Of a stretch of 37,971 nt of DNA, positions 24,340-31,229 are shown piece by piece. The notes under the pieces are model-generated. The model was not told the origin of the DNA. It made no database searches and saw only the letters and a list, made by a program, of their open reading frames with translations. The position numbers and the translations under genes were made by a program. The stretch comes from Pseudonocardia sp. 73-21 (GTDB taxonomy: Bacteria; Actinomycetota; Actinomycetes; Mycobacteriales; Pseudonocardiaceae), in contig NZ_MKVV01000096.1 of assembly GCF_001899645.1 (NCBI RefSeq), positions 1-37,971 on the forward strand, in the 5' to 3' direction. The first letter of the stretch is position 1; every line of letters begins with the position of its first letter.

Positions 24340-24950
24340 CCGGCACGCGGGAGCGGCTGCTCGACGCCGCCGAGCGCCTCGTCGCGCAGCACGGGCTGGC
24401 CGGGGCCACGCAGCGCCGGATCGCCGAGGCCGCCGGGCAGGCCAACAACTCGGCCGTGGGGTACCACATCGGTGACCGCGGCGATGTGGTGCGCGCGGTC
24501 CTCGCGCGGCACTTCGAGCCGATGGACCGGCGCCGCCGGGAGATGCGGGAGCGCGCCGGCGCCGACGACCTGCGCCACCACGTGGAGTGCCTCGTGCGCC
24601 CGCTCACCGAGCACCTCGACGAGATCGGCGTCCCGAGCTGGTACGCGCGGTTCGCGGCCCACGTCATCGCGGACCCGACGCTGCGCGAGCACCTGCTCTG
24701 GCAGGCCGGCTCGTCGGAGGTGATGCGCGACGTCCTCGCGGCCGTCGCGGCGGCGTCCCCGGCCGGGGTGTCGGCGTCGGCGATGGCGATCCGCGGCGAG
24801 ATGGCCCTCTACGCCATCGTGCACACGTGCGCGGAGCGGGAACGGGCCCTCGCCGTGGGCTGCTCCCCCCACCCGCCGTCCTGGGCGGCGGTGGGCGACG
24901 CGCTCGTGGATGCGACCACCGGGATGCTGCTGGCCCCGGGCGGAGCCTGA
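24333..24950 (+). CDS. TetR family transcriptional regulator
   Basis: This 205-residue repressor has an N-terminal TetR HTH (RERLLDAAERLVAQHGLAGATQRRIAEAAGQANNSAVGYHIGDRGDVVRAVLARHF, residues 6-62) and an all-helical ligand domain. The unusual ANNSAVGYH recognition helix is typical of a subgroup often found with P450 genes. The ATG at 24333 overlaps the P450 stop by 7 nt; AGGAGG lies upstream within the P450 end, so translation is coupled. The likely target is the dyad at 23069-23090. Confidence 0.92.
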   Translation: MVTGTRERLLDAAERLVAQHGLAGATQRRIAEAAGQANNSAVGYHIGDRGDVVRAVLARHFEPMDRRRREMRERAGADDLRHHVECLVRPLTEHLDEIGVPSWYARFAAHVIADPTLREHLLWQAGSSEVMRDVLAAVAAASPAGVSASAMAIRGEMALYAIVHTCAERERALAVGCSPHPPSWAAVGDALVDATTGMLLAPGGA

Positions 24951-24977
24951 CTGCGGGCTGCCGCGCGGATGACCCTG

Positions 24978-25730
24978 CTACTCGACCGGGGGGACGGTGA
25001 TGGCGGTGCGCTCCTCCACCGCGAGCGCCGCGGCGGCGTAGGCGTGCACGTGGCGGGTCATCCGGCGGACCGCGGCGTCGGGGTCCTTCTCCCGGATGGC
25101 CCGGGTGACGGACCGGTGCGCGCGGACCGTGATGGCGCGGACCTCGTCGTTCACGAAGCCCTCGTTGTGGGTCACGGTGTAGATGGCGCGCGACAGCGCG
25201 ATCATGATGCCGGTCAGGATCTCGTTGTGGCCGGCCGTGGCCACGCCGATGTGCCAGTCGAGGTTGGCCTGCAGGAAGGCCTCGAGGCTGCCGCTCCCGG
25301 CGATGGCGACGTCGGCCGCGTCGAGGCGCGCCAGGTCGCCGGGCATGCGGTTGATCGCGGCGAGCCGGGCGCAGGTGGGCTCGATGGCCTCGCGGGTCTC
25401 GTGCACCGAGGCGAGCCGGATCTGGCGGCCGCGGATGAGCAGCTCCAGGGAGTTGGCCACCGACTCCTCGCCCGGCTGCTGCACGAACGCGCCGCCGGCC
25501 CGGCCGGCCTTGATGCGGATCAGGCCCTGGACCTCGAGGACGCGCAGCGCCTCGCGCACGGTGGTGCGGCTCATCCTGGTCTGCACCACGAGCTCGCGCT
25601 CGGGCGGCAGCGGCGTGCCCTCGGGGAAGTCGCCGGAGAGGATGCGCTCGCGCAGCTCGTTCGCGAGTACGTCGGAGGCCTTGGGCACCTCCATCGGCGA
25701 GAGCCTGATCGCCGATCTGTCCGCCGTCAT
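24978..25730 (-). CDS. FadR-type GntR transcriptional regulator
   Basis: This 250-residue protein has a GntR winged helix at about residues 16-85 (SDVLANELRERILSGDFPEGTPLPPERELVVQTRMSRTTVREALRVLEVQGLI, followed by the AGRAGG wing) and a helical FCD ligand domain at about 97-230 with metal/acid-binding type His and Asp residues (DLDWHIGVATAGHNE, RAHRSVTRAI). The ATG at 25730 has GAGGAG 4 nt upstream. It is divergent from an acyl-CoA dehydrogenase, and similar TTTGG..TTTG motifs lie before both, so it probably represses both in answer to an organic acid or acyl-CoA (inference). Confidence 0.93.
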   Translation of the reverse strand: MTADRSAIRLSPMEVPKASDVLANELRERILSGDFPEGTPLPPERELVVQTRMSRTTVREALRVLEVQGLIRIKAGRAGGAFVQQPGEESVANSLELLIRGRQIRLASVHETREAIEPTCARLAAINRMPGDLARLDAADVAIAGSGSLEAFLQANLDWHIGVATAGHNEILTGIMIALSRAIYTVTHNEGFVNDEVRAITVRAHRSVTRAIREKDPDAAVRRMTRHVHAYAAAALAVEERTAITVPPVE

Positions 25731-25744
25731 GCTGCTCCTCTGGT

Positions 25745-25762
25745 CCAAAGGTCCGACCCAAA
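25745..25762 (-). promoter_or_regulatory. Candidate GntR operator, GntR side
   Basis: On the minus strand this reads TTTGGGTCGGACCTTTGG, 15 nt upstream of the GntR ATG. It resembles TTTGGTCAGTCCTTTG at 25946-25961 before the divergent acyl-CoA dehydrogenase (TTTGG, then GTC..CC or TC..TCC, then TTTG). Confidence 0.4.
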
Positions 25763-25945
25763 GTAGCAGGGAGCGTTCCGGGCGGTGGGAACTGTCCGAG
25801 GAGCAGCCCGAGGACCTGGACGGTCGCGGTGGTGGGCTCGCCGACCGCGCCCGCCGGCTGCTGGTCCCGGTGGGGGACGCGCTCGGCTGACCATCCACGG
25901 CACCATCGGCTGGAGCGCATCGCGGAGGCGTTGCACCTGGTGTGA

Positions 25946-25961
25946 TTTGGTCAGTCCTTTG
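25946..25961 (+). promoter_or_regulatory. Candidate GntR operator, acyl-CoA dehydrogenase side
   Basis: TTTGGTCAGTCCTTTG lies 14 nt upstream of the GTG at 25975, where a promoter is expected. It resembles the motif at 25745-25762 before the GntR gene. Confidence 0.4.
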
Positions 25962-25974
25962 TTACGGTGGACCC

Positions 25975-27141
25975 GTGGACTTCGAGCTGACGGACGACCA
26001 GGTGACCATCCGCAAGGCGGTGGCCGAGCTCGCGGGGACGTTCGACGACAGGTACTGGATGGAGAAGGACCGGGCGCACGAGTTCCCCACCGAGTTCTAC
26101 GACACGCTCGCGTCGGGCGGCTGGCTCGGCGTCACCACCCCGGAGGAGTACGGCGGCCACGGGCTCGGCATCACCGAGGCGTCGATCATCCTGGAGGAGG
26201 TGTCGCGCTCGGGCGGGGGCATGAACGCGGCCAGCTCGATCCACATGTCGATCTTCGGCATGCACCCGGTGATCCTGCACGGCTCGCAGGAGCTCAAGCA
26301 GCGCACGCTGCCGCGCATCGTCGACGGCAGCCTGCACGTCTGCTTCGGGGTCACCGAGCCGGGCGCGGGCCTGGACACCACGAAGATCACCACGTTCGCG
26401 AAGCGCGTGGGGGACTCCTACATCGTCAACGGGCGCAAGGTGTGGATCTCCAAGGCGCAGGAGTCGGAGAAGATCCTGCTGCTGACGCGCACCACGACGT
26501 TCTCCGACAGCGCGAAGAAGACCGACGGCATGACGCTGTTCCTCACCGACCTCGACCGCGCGCACGTCGACATCCGCCCGATCGCGAAGATGGGCCGCAA
26601 CGCCGTCTCGTCCAACGAGCTGTTCATCGACGACCTGCGCATCCCCGTGGAGGATCGCGTCGGCGAGGAGGGCCAGGGCTTCCGCTACATCCTCGACGGC
26701 CTCAACCCCGAGCGGATGCTCATCGCCGCCGAGGCGCTCGGGCTGGGCCGGGTCGCGCTGGACACCGCGGTCAGGTACGGCAACGAGCGCGAGGTGTTCG
26801 GCCGCCCGATCGGCATGAACCAGGGACTGCAGTTCCCGCTGGCCGATTCCCTCGCCCGCCTCGACGCCGCCGAGCTGATGCTGCGCAAGGCCACCTGGCT
26901 CTACGACCAGGGCCGACCGTGTGGACGTGAGGCCAACACGGCCAAGTACCTGTGCGCCGACGCCGGCTTCGAGGCGGCCGACCGGGCCCTGCAGACGCAC
27001 GGCGGGATGGGGTACTCCGAGGAGTACAACGTGGCCCGCTACTTCCGCGAGGCGCGGCTGCTGAAGATCGCGCCACTGCCGCAGGAGATGGTCCTCAACT
27101 ACCTGGGCTCGCACGTCCTCGGCCTGCCGAGGAGCTACTAG
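25975..27141 (+). CDS. Acyl-CoA dehydrogenase
   Basis: This 388-residue FAD enzyme oxidises an acyl-CoA to the 2,3-enoyl-CoA. The N-terminal helical domain, the middle FAD-contact strand VCFGVTEPGAGLDTTKITT (122-140) and C-terminal helices with QTHGGMGYSEEYNVARYFREAR (340-361) are all present. At the place of the usual IYEGT catalytic Glu it has IAPLPQE, so that base is missing; E246 in LNPERM aligns with the catalytic Glu of isovaleryl-CoA and long-chain dehydrogenases. The GTG at 25975 begins the conserved MDFELTDDQ. A thiolase remnant follows directly, hinting at a former beta-oxidation operon. Confidence 0.95.
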   Translation: MDFELTDDQVTIRKAVAELAGTFDDRYWMEKDRAHEFPTEFYDTLASGGWLGVTTPEEYGGHGLGITEASIILEEVSRSGGGMNAASSIHMSIFGMHPVILHGSQELKQRTLPRIVDGSLHVCFGVTEPGAGLDTTKITTFAKRVGDSYIVNGRKVWISKAQESEKILLLTRTTTFSDSAKKTDGMTLFLTDLDRAHVDIRPIAKMGRNAVSSNELFIDDLRIPVEDRVGEEGQGFRYILDGLNPERMLIAAEALGLGRVALDTAVRYGNEREVFGRPIGMNQGLQFPLADSLARLDAAELMLRKATWLYDQGRPCGREANTAKYLCADAGFEAADRALQTHGGMGYSEEYNVARYFREARLLKIAPLPQEMVLNYLGSHVLGLPRSY

Positions 27142-27179
27142 GCGAACGCCTTCTCGCTCGACCGGCGCTGCGGGTCCGC

Positions 27180-27352
27180 CCGGCCGCCATCGAGATGGGC
27201 TCGGCGCCGATCGCGTCGGGCGCCCACGACGTGGTGCCGGCCGGTGGGCCGAGCACCGCGGCCACGTGCCGATGAACCCGCCGGTGAAGATCAGCGAGCT
27301 CCACGGTGGCCCGTGGACCGCGCGCATGCGGGAGCGGTACGACGTCGTGCGG
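27180..27352 (+). pseudogene. Thiolase (acetyl-CoA acetyltransferase) internal fragment
   Basis: AIEMGSAPIASGAHDVV..AGG reads in one frame (from 27186) and EHRGHVPMNPPVKISELHGG then PWTARMRERYDVV in another (to about 27352). Restoring one base near 27243 rejoins them as the AGG.EHxGHVPM segment typical of thiolases. Both the N-terminal third and the C-terminal half are absent. It stops abruptly against the oxidoreductase fragment on the other strand. It lies 39 nt after the acyl-CoA dehydrogenase, in the same direction. Confidence 0.7.
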
Positions 27353-27356
27353 ACAG

Positions 27357-27476
27357 GCCGCCCCCCTCGGCATGGCGCAACGCGGCCGCGGCCTCCGAGA
27401 GCGGGACGGTGCGGTCGACCGGTGCCGTGATCGAGCCGTTGACGAGCAGGAGCTGGGCCGGCAACGTCGCGTCGAT
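27357..27476 (-). pseudogene. C-terminal fragment of an MDR (quinone/alcohol) oxidoreductase
   Basis: The minus strand reads LLLVNGSITAPVDRTVPLSE followed by AAAALRHAEGGG. That is the end region of medium-chain dehydrogenases, where GKVVL normally follows; here the frame is lost at about 27357 where the thiolase fragment begins. No catalytic or Rossmann part remains. The rest of the 450-bp gap, 27477-27591, shows only low-quality open frame and the start of the SRPBCC gene's leader. Confidence 0.6.
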
Positions 27477-27591
27477 GGGTGTCGACGCGGATGAGGTGTT
27501 CCGTCGCGAGATCGACGCCCCCGTGTTTGAAACCCCGCCCACCGGCTAACCGGCAGAGCATGACGTCCACAACGAACGGACCGGTGGCCTG

Positions 27592-28032
27592 ATGGTCCAC
27601 GTCGTGCGCACCTTCACCGTGACCACCCCGCCCCAGAAGGCACTCGAGTACCTCTCCGACTTCGCCAACGCCACCGCCTGGGACCCGGGCACCGTGTCCT
27701 GCACCCGCACCGACAGCGGCCCGGTGCAGGTCGGGGCGGTGTGGCACAACACGTCGAAGATCCTGGGCGTCGAGACCGAGCTCGACTACCGCCTCGAGCA
27801 CCGCGACGACGAGCGCATCGAGCTCGTCGGCGAGAACAAGACCGCGACCGCCCACGACATCATCACCGTCCGCCCGGACGGCTCGGGGTCGGAGATCACC
27901 TACGACGCCACGGTCGAGCTGCACGGCATGGCCAAGCTCGGGGCACCTGTGATGCAGCTGGAGTTCGAGAAGCTGGGCAACCAGACGGTCACCGGCATCC
28001 AGCGGGAGCTGGGCAAGCCCGTCGAGGTGTGA
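27592..28032 (+). CDS. SRPBCC family (START-like) protein
   Basis: This 146-residue protein fits the polyketide-cyclase/SRPBCC superfamily, a helix-grip fold that binds hydrophobic ligands. It begins with the typical strand VRTFTVTTPPQKALEYLSDFANATAWDPGTVSCTRTD (residues 5-41), then GAVWHNTSKILG, DYRLEHRDDERIELVGENK and a long C-terminal helix with LEKLGN-like pattern. Such proteins act as cyclases, lipid carriers or uncharacterised binders. The ATG at 27592 begins directly at the conserved start. It is isolated between gene remnants and seems intact. Confidence 0.85.
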   Translation: MVHVVRTFTVTTPPQKALEYLSDFANATAWDPGTVSCTRTDSGPVQVGAVWHNTSKILGVETELDYRLEHRDDERIELVGENKTATAHDIITVRPDGSGSEITYDATVELHGMAKLGAPVMQLEFEKLGNQTVTGIQRELGKPVEV

Positions 28033-28059
28033 CACTGCCGGGGTGGAGCTGATCGGCGG

Positions 28060-28164
28060 GTGGGCAGTGACTGGGTGCGGCGGGACTGGCCGGACATGAA
28101 CGCCTACGCTGACGCCAAGACCGACCTCATCCAGGAGATCCTGCGGCGCGCGAACGAGGCGTGA
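28060..28164 (+). pseudogene. C-terminal gene fragment, probably GrpB-like
   Basis: The reading DWVRRDWPDMNAYADAKTDL and then IQEILRRANEA ends at a TGA at 28162-28164. The YADAKT..I.EI..RA ending resembles the tail of GrpB/UPF0157-type nucleotidyltransferase-like proteins. The frame reaches back only to the stop of the SRPBCC gene, so the main domain is gone. It ends tail to tail with the HNH gene. Confidence 0.45.
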
Positions 28165-29433
28165 TCAGGCGGCGCCGAGGAAGAAGGGGCGCAATCGGGG
28201 TCTTCGGTCCGGGTCGATCCAGCCGGGCGGTATGAACTCCGGGCGACCGTCGGTGATCCGCACCTGCCATTCGCTGTGGTGCATCAGCCGGTGGCAGACG
28301 CGGCAGAGCATCACGCAGTTCTCCACCGACGTCTCGCCGTCGTTCTCCCAGGGGAGCACGTGGTGGATCTCGCACCAGGACGGCGGCCGCCCGCAGCGGG
28401 CGCAGCCGCGGTCGCGGGCCGCCACAGCCCGGCGGATGCCCTCCGGGACCACCCTTGTCAGGCGGCCCACGTCGAGCGGCTGGCCCCGGCCGTTCATCAC
28501 GATCGGGACGACGCCGGCGTCGCACGCGAGCATCCGCAGGGACTCGGGGGAGACGGTACCGCCGAAGTCGAGCGTGGCCGACCGGGCCCGGGTCTCGAGA
28601 TCCTCCAGTCGGATGATCACGCTCAGGTGTGGCCGGCGGCCGCCGCACTCGGGCACGTCGCCGTGGGTCAGCACCTGGGTGCAGATGTCGGCGAGTGCCT
28701 CCGTCTGACGTTGGGGCGCCGTGCGTTCGTCGTCGCCGGTGACCGGCGTGGAGCGGGCGTCGATGGCGGTGGCGACAGCGTCGAACAGCGCGGCGTCGTC
28801 GAACCGGCCCGTGATCTTCCCGCCGGGTGCGCCGCGGTGGCGGCGGATGTGGAGCTCGTTCACCGACGGGCGCGGGCGGTCGTCGGGTTCGGCACCGTCC
28901 TCGTCGAGGGCGTCGATCAAGGCCGTGCCGACGGCGAGCAGGTGCGACGGCGTGAGGTCCGGGATCCGGGCGGCGAGAACGGTCTCGGCCTCCGCCCACG
29001 TCGACGGTGAGAGCCGCCCGGCGGCGTCGGTGCCGAGCACCTTCGCGACGACCTCCACGTGCCGCGTGCTCGCCCTACCGTCCTCGAACATCGCCGCGGT
29101 GGCCGGCAGTAGGGGTGGCAGGGCCGCTCCGTCGATGCCGACGCGGTCGCAGACCTGATCGGCGGCGATGACGAACCGGCGTGCCTCGGCCCAGTCACAG
29201 CTCAGGAGATCGGTGAGTGCGGCGGCAGCGGTTCTGTAGCCGCGCTCCCCGAACGCGCCTCGGCGCTGCAGGGTGGCGACGGCGTGGACGGTGAGGCGGT
29301 CGAGCCGGCGTCGCGCGCCCTCACCGACGGTGAGCGCCGCGAGTAGTTCGGTATCGGATTCGGCAGCCGCCCCGAGGGCGTCGACCGCCTCGGTGAGGAG
29401 GCGGCTCGCGGGTGCGAGGCGGCTGGTCGACAT
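28165..29433 (-). CDS. DUF222 / HNH endonuclease protein (13E12 type)
   Basis: This 422-residue protein has an N-terminal DUF222 helical region (about 10-310) and a C-terminal HNH nuclease: CARCG at 344-348, EIHHVLPWENDG at 355-366, and CRVCHRLMHH at 377-386, giving the four-cysteine-framed HNH. This is the architecture of the mycobacterial 13E12 repeat family, multi-copy elements of unclear biology. The ATG at 29433 has GGAGG only one base upstream, too close to act, and a TAGAAT -10 element ends 8 nt upstream, so the message is probably leaderless. A LexA box lies just upstream, so induction by DNA damage is likely. Confidence 0.9.
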   Translation of the reverse strand: MSTSRLAPASRLLTEAVDALGAAAESDTELLAALTVGEGARRRLDRLTVHAVATLQRRGAFGERGYRTAAAALTDLLSCDWAEARRFVIAADQVCDRVGIDGAALPPLLPATAAMFEDGRASTRHVEVVAKVLGTDAAGRLSPSTWAEAETVLAARIPDLTPSHLLAVGTALIDALDEDGAEPDDRPRPSVNELHIRRHRGAPGGKITGRFDDAALFDAVATAIDARSTPVTGDDERTAPQRQTEALADICTQVLTHGDVPECGGRRPHLSVIIRLEDLETRARSATLDFGGTVSPESLRMLACDAGVVPIVMNGRGQPLDVGRLTRVVPEGIRRAVAARDRGCARCGRPPSWCEIHHVLPWENDGETSVENCVMLCRVCHRLMHHSEWQVRITDGRPEFIPPGWIDPDRRPRLRPFFLGAA

Positions 29434-29440
29434 GCCTCCG

Positions 29441-29446
29441 ATTCTA
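29441..29446 (-). promoter_or_regulatory. -10 element of the DUF222-HNH gene
   Basis: On the minus strand TAGAAT ends 8 nt before the ATG at 29433. A start of transcription at the usual distance would fall on or next to the A of ATG, giving a leaderless mRNA. No convincing -35 element is visible. Confidence 0.5.
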
Positions 29447-29447
29447 C

Positions 29448-29463
29448 TCGAACAGACGTTCGT
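29448..29463. promoter_or_regulatory. LexA (SOS) box
   Basis: TCGAAC-AGAC-GTTCGT matches the actinobacterial SOS box TCGAAC-N4-GTTCGA at all but the last position. It touches the -10 element of the DUF222-HNH gene, so bound LexA would block the promoter. Mycobacterial 13E12 family genes are known members of the LexA regulon, which supports the call. Confidence 0.8.
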
Positions 29464-29514
29464 ATGTGTGCCGTTCGTCGAGGTCGGAGGGCCTTCTGCC
29501 GACGCCGGCACTCC

Positions 29515-29830
29515 TCAGCGGGCGCGCAGGACCACGCTCCGCTTCTGCACCCCGTCCGGATCGCGCCAGGGTGCCGACACGGCCCCGGGGAGGTCGGGTT
29601 CGGCAACGGCGTCGAGCCTGCGCACCAGCTCCACGGCGGTGGCGCCGGGTGCGATCGCGACGCGCACCTCGCGGTCGACGCTGTCGGACGCCGACTGCGC
29701 CTGCGGGAGCACCTCGCCGCGGAGCAGTGCGACCACCTGCGACCGGAAGACCGGGTCCGTCAGGCCGTCGTAGGCGTAGCGCGGCCCGAGGACGCCGTGC
29801 CGCATCGTGCCGATTGGCGTGCCTTCCCCC
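29515..29830 (-). pseudogene. C-terminal part of a maltokinase-cap-like protein
   Basis: From about 29830 down to the TGA at 29515 the minus strand reads GTPIGTMRHGVLGPRYAYDG, then LTDPVFRSQVVALL and EVLPQAQSASDSVD. That is the middle and end of small actinobacterial proteins with a maltokinase N-terminal cap-like domain (HGVLG.R.VYDG..DPV). The normal first half is missing and replaced, out of frame, by crotonase sequence. An internal ATG at 29805 could still give a 96-residue product but lacks a clear ribosome site. Confidence 0.6.
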
Positions 29831-30029
29831 GGCGCCAGTGAGGCAGATCGTGCCGATCTGGTCGTCGGCCCAGGCGTACGCGGAGGACCGGACGAGCTCG
29901 TCGACGGTGCGGACGCGGAAGTCGTTGTAGCGGTCCGGCCGGTTGATCGTGATGGTCGCGAGGCCGTTCTCGACCTCGTAGACGACCTCGGTGAACTCGT
30001 CGGGCTGCGCGGCGTGGGTCGGTCGTCAC
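29829..30029 (-). pseudogene. N-terminal fragment of an enoyl-CoA hydratase (crotonase)
   Basis: The minus strand encodes FTEVVYEVENGLATITINRP, then DRYNDFRVRTVDELVRSSAY and AWADDQIGTICLTGAG. This is the start of a crotonase, close to the MenB / naphthoyl-CoA synthase type. It stops at the LTGAG strand, before the oxyanion-hole region. The probable start GTG at 30029 (VTTDPRRAA) is in a different frame from the rest, so there is also a frameshift near residue 10. At 29829 it is joined to the cap-like fragment. Confidence 0.7.
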
Positions 30030-30048
30030 TCCCGGCAATCGGTCTGAC

Positions 30049-30062
30049 CTTACGGCCGTAAG
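30049..30062. promoter_or_regulatory. Perfect 14-bp palindrome, candidate TetR operator
   Basis: CTTACGGCCGTAAG lies 20 nt upstream of the dead crotonase start and 68 nt before the intact gene at 30130. The CTTACG..CGTAAG form is typical of TetR-family operators for fatty-acid and aromatic genes. No TetR gene is adjacent, so the site may be an orphan of the lost crotonase locus. Confidence 0.55.
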
Positions 30063-30129
30063 ACCAACGATAGCGGTGAGGCGAGGGGCCGGGCTTGCCC
30101 ACTCCGGGAGGCCACGCCACTCTGTTCGG

Positions 30130-30462
30130 GTGAGTGAAGAGACTGTCCATCTGAGCCTCGACGACGCCGGGCTGGCCGTGGACCTCCCACGGCCCTCGCA
30201 CACCCGCGACGAGGTGCAGCAGGTTCCCTACCGCCCCGTCCAGTTCCGCGACGACGACCTGCCCACGGCGCTCGAACGGTCTGCCGCCTGGCTGCGTGAG
30301 GCGCAGACGTGGCTGGGTGAGCCGCTCGACGTGATCGCGGTCCATCTCGACTACGACGACAGCGACGGTGCCCCGTACTACGAGGTCAAGCTGCTCTGCA
30401 ACGAGGAGGACCTGGCAGGCGCGCCGCTGGCCGTCCGGGGCGCGGGAGTCTCCGCGGGCTGA
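30130..30462 (+). CDS. Hypothetical protein, unidentified
   Basis: I do not recognise this 110-residue protein. It is acidic and soluble, with no signal peptide. Visible parts are RPVQFRDDDLPTALERSAAWLREAQTWLG (about 38-66), which should form a helix, and VIAVHLDYDDSDGAPYYEVKLLCNEEDL (about 70-97), which looks like a beta hairpin ending in an acidic loop. The GTG at 30130 is chosen since the first 18 residues of the longer frame are Arg-rich and overlap the promoter area. It is 5 nt upstream of the damaged GNAT gene, so they were probably an operon. Confidence 0.6.
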   Translation: MSEETVHLSLDDAGLAVDLPRPSHTRDEVQQVPYRPVQFRDDDLPTALERSAAWLREAQTWLGEPLDVIAVHLDYDDSDGAPYYEVKLLCNEEDLAGAPLAVRGAGVSAG

Positions 30463-30467
30463 CGTCC

Positions 30468-31229
30468 GTGGATCCGCAGGCGGTGCTCGCGGCCTACGAC
30501 GAGCAGGTACGGCGCGGGACCGTCGAGGACGGGTGGCGCGGGGTGACCTGGAGCGACCTGTCCGCCGACACCGCCGACGCGGCCATCGCCGAACAGGTCC
30601 GCCGGTTCGCCGGGACGGGGTCGTGGGAGTGGAAGCACTACTCCCACGACGAGCCGGCGGACCTTCCCGACCGGCTCGTCGCCGCCGGGTTCAGGCCGGA
30701 ACCCGCCGAGACCCTGCTCGTGGCCGAGATCGCCGATCTCGCGCTGGATGTGCCGCCGCCCGCGGGCGTCGACCTGGTGGAGGTCGTCGACGCCCGCGGG
30801 GCCGCCGCGCTCGTGTCCGTTCACGACGCGGTGTTCGGCGGCGACCACTCGGTGGTGGGCCGATCGGTTCTCGCCAGGCGCTCGACCGTGGCGGCCGTGG
30901 TCGCGGTGGCGGGTGACCGTGCCGTGTCGGCCGGGCGCGTGGAGTTCTGCGCGGGCACCGACTTCGCCGGCCTGTGGGGCGGCGGAACGCTGCCCGAGTG
31001 GCGGGGCCGCGGGCTGTTCCGCGCGCTGGTCGCAGGCGCGACCCGTTCGACGGCGCGGCGGACCGCGGCCGGCAGTGGTCCGGAGGGGTGCACCGTGAGC
31101 GTCTCGGCCTGCTCCCACACCCCGGCCACCGTCCCGTCGACGACGAGCACCGGTTGTGCCGCTGGTGCAGTTCGACTGCCGATCAGACCGTCGGCTCGCC
31201 GTACATCTCGCCCAGCGGGTCGTGGATGA
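30468..31229 (+). pseudogene. GNAT N-acetyltransferase, C-terminus lost
   Basis: Residues 1-190 look like a GNAT acetyltransferase with a two-part layout: FAGTGSWEWKHYSHDEPADLPDRLVAAGF near 47-75 and the acetyl-CoA motif A EWRGRGLFRALVAGA near 180-193. After about position 31040 the reading turns into Ser/Thr/Arg-rich sequence instead of the expected motif B (DASPDSRPILERLGF). At that point the opposite strand carries a fragment of an HTH_42 protein. The open frame runs on to 31229, overlapping the VOC gene end. Activity is unlikely. Confidence 0.65.
31038..31160 (-). pseudogene. HTH_42 (winged helix DNA-binding) protein fragment
   Basis: The minus strand reads PVLVVDGTVAGVWEQAETLT followed by V.PSGPLPAAVRRAVERVA. 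This matches the near-C-terminal segment of HTH_42 proteins (LVDGxVAGTW, then L.PF.PL...A...V...A). No frame extends it on either side, and the GNAT sequence starts where it ends. Confidence 0.55.

Noticed and set aside
25785..25890. Plus-strand reading LSEEQPEDLDGRGGGLADRA in the GntR spacer
   Set aside because: It looks partly protein-like but has no start, is short, and lies in a promoter region. I could not relate it to a family.
27592..28032. SRPBCC gene as another remnant in the graveyard
   Set aside because: Its frame is full length for the family, with conserved start and C-terminal helix, so it is treated as intact.
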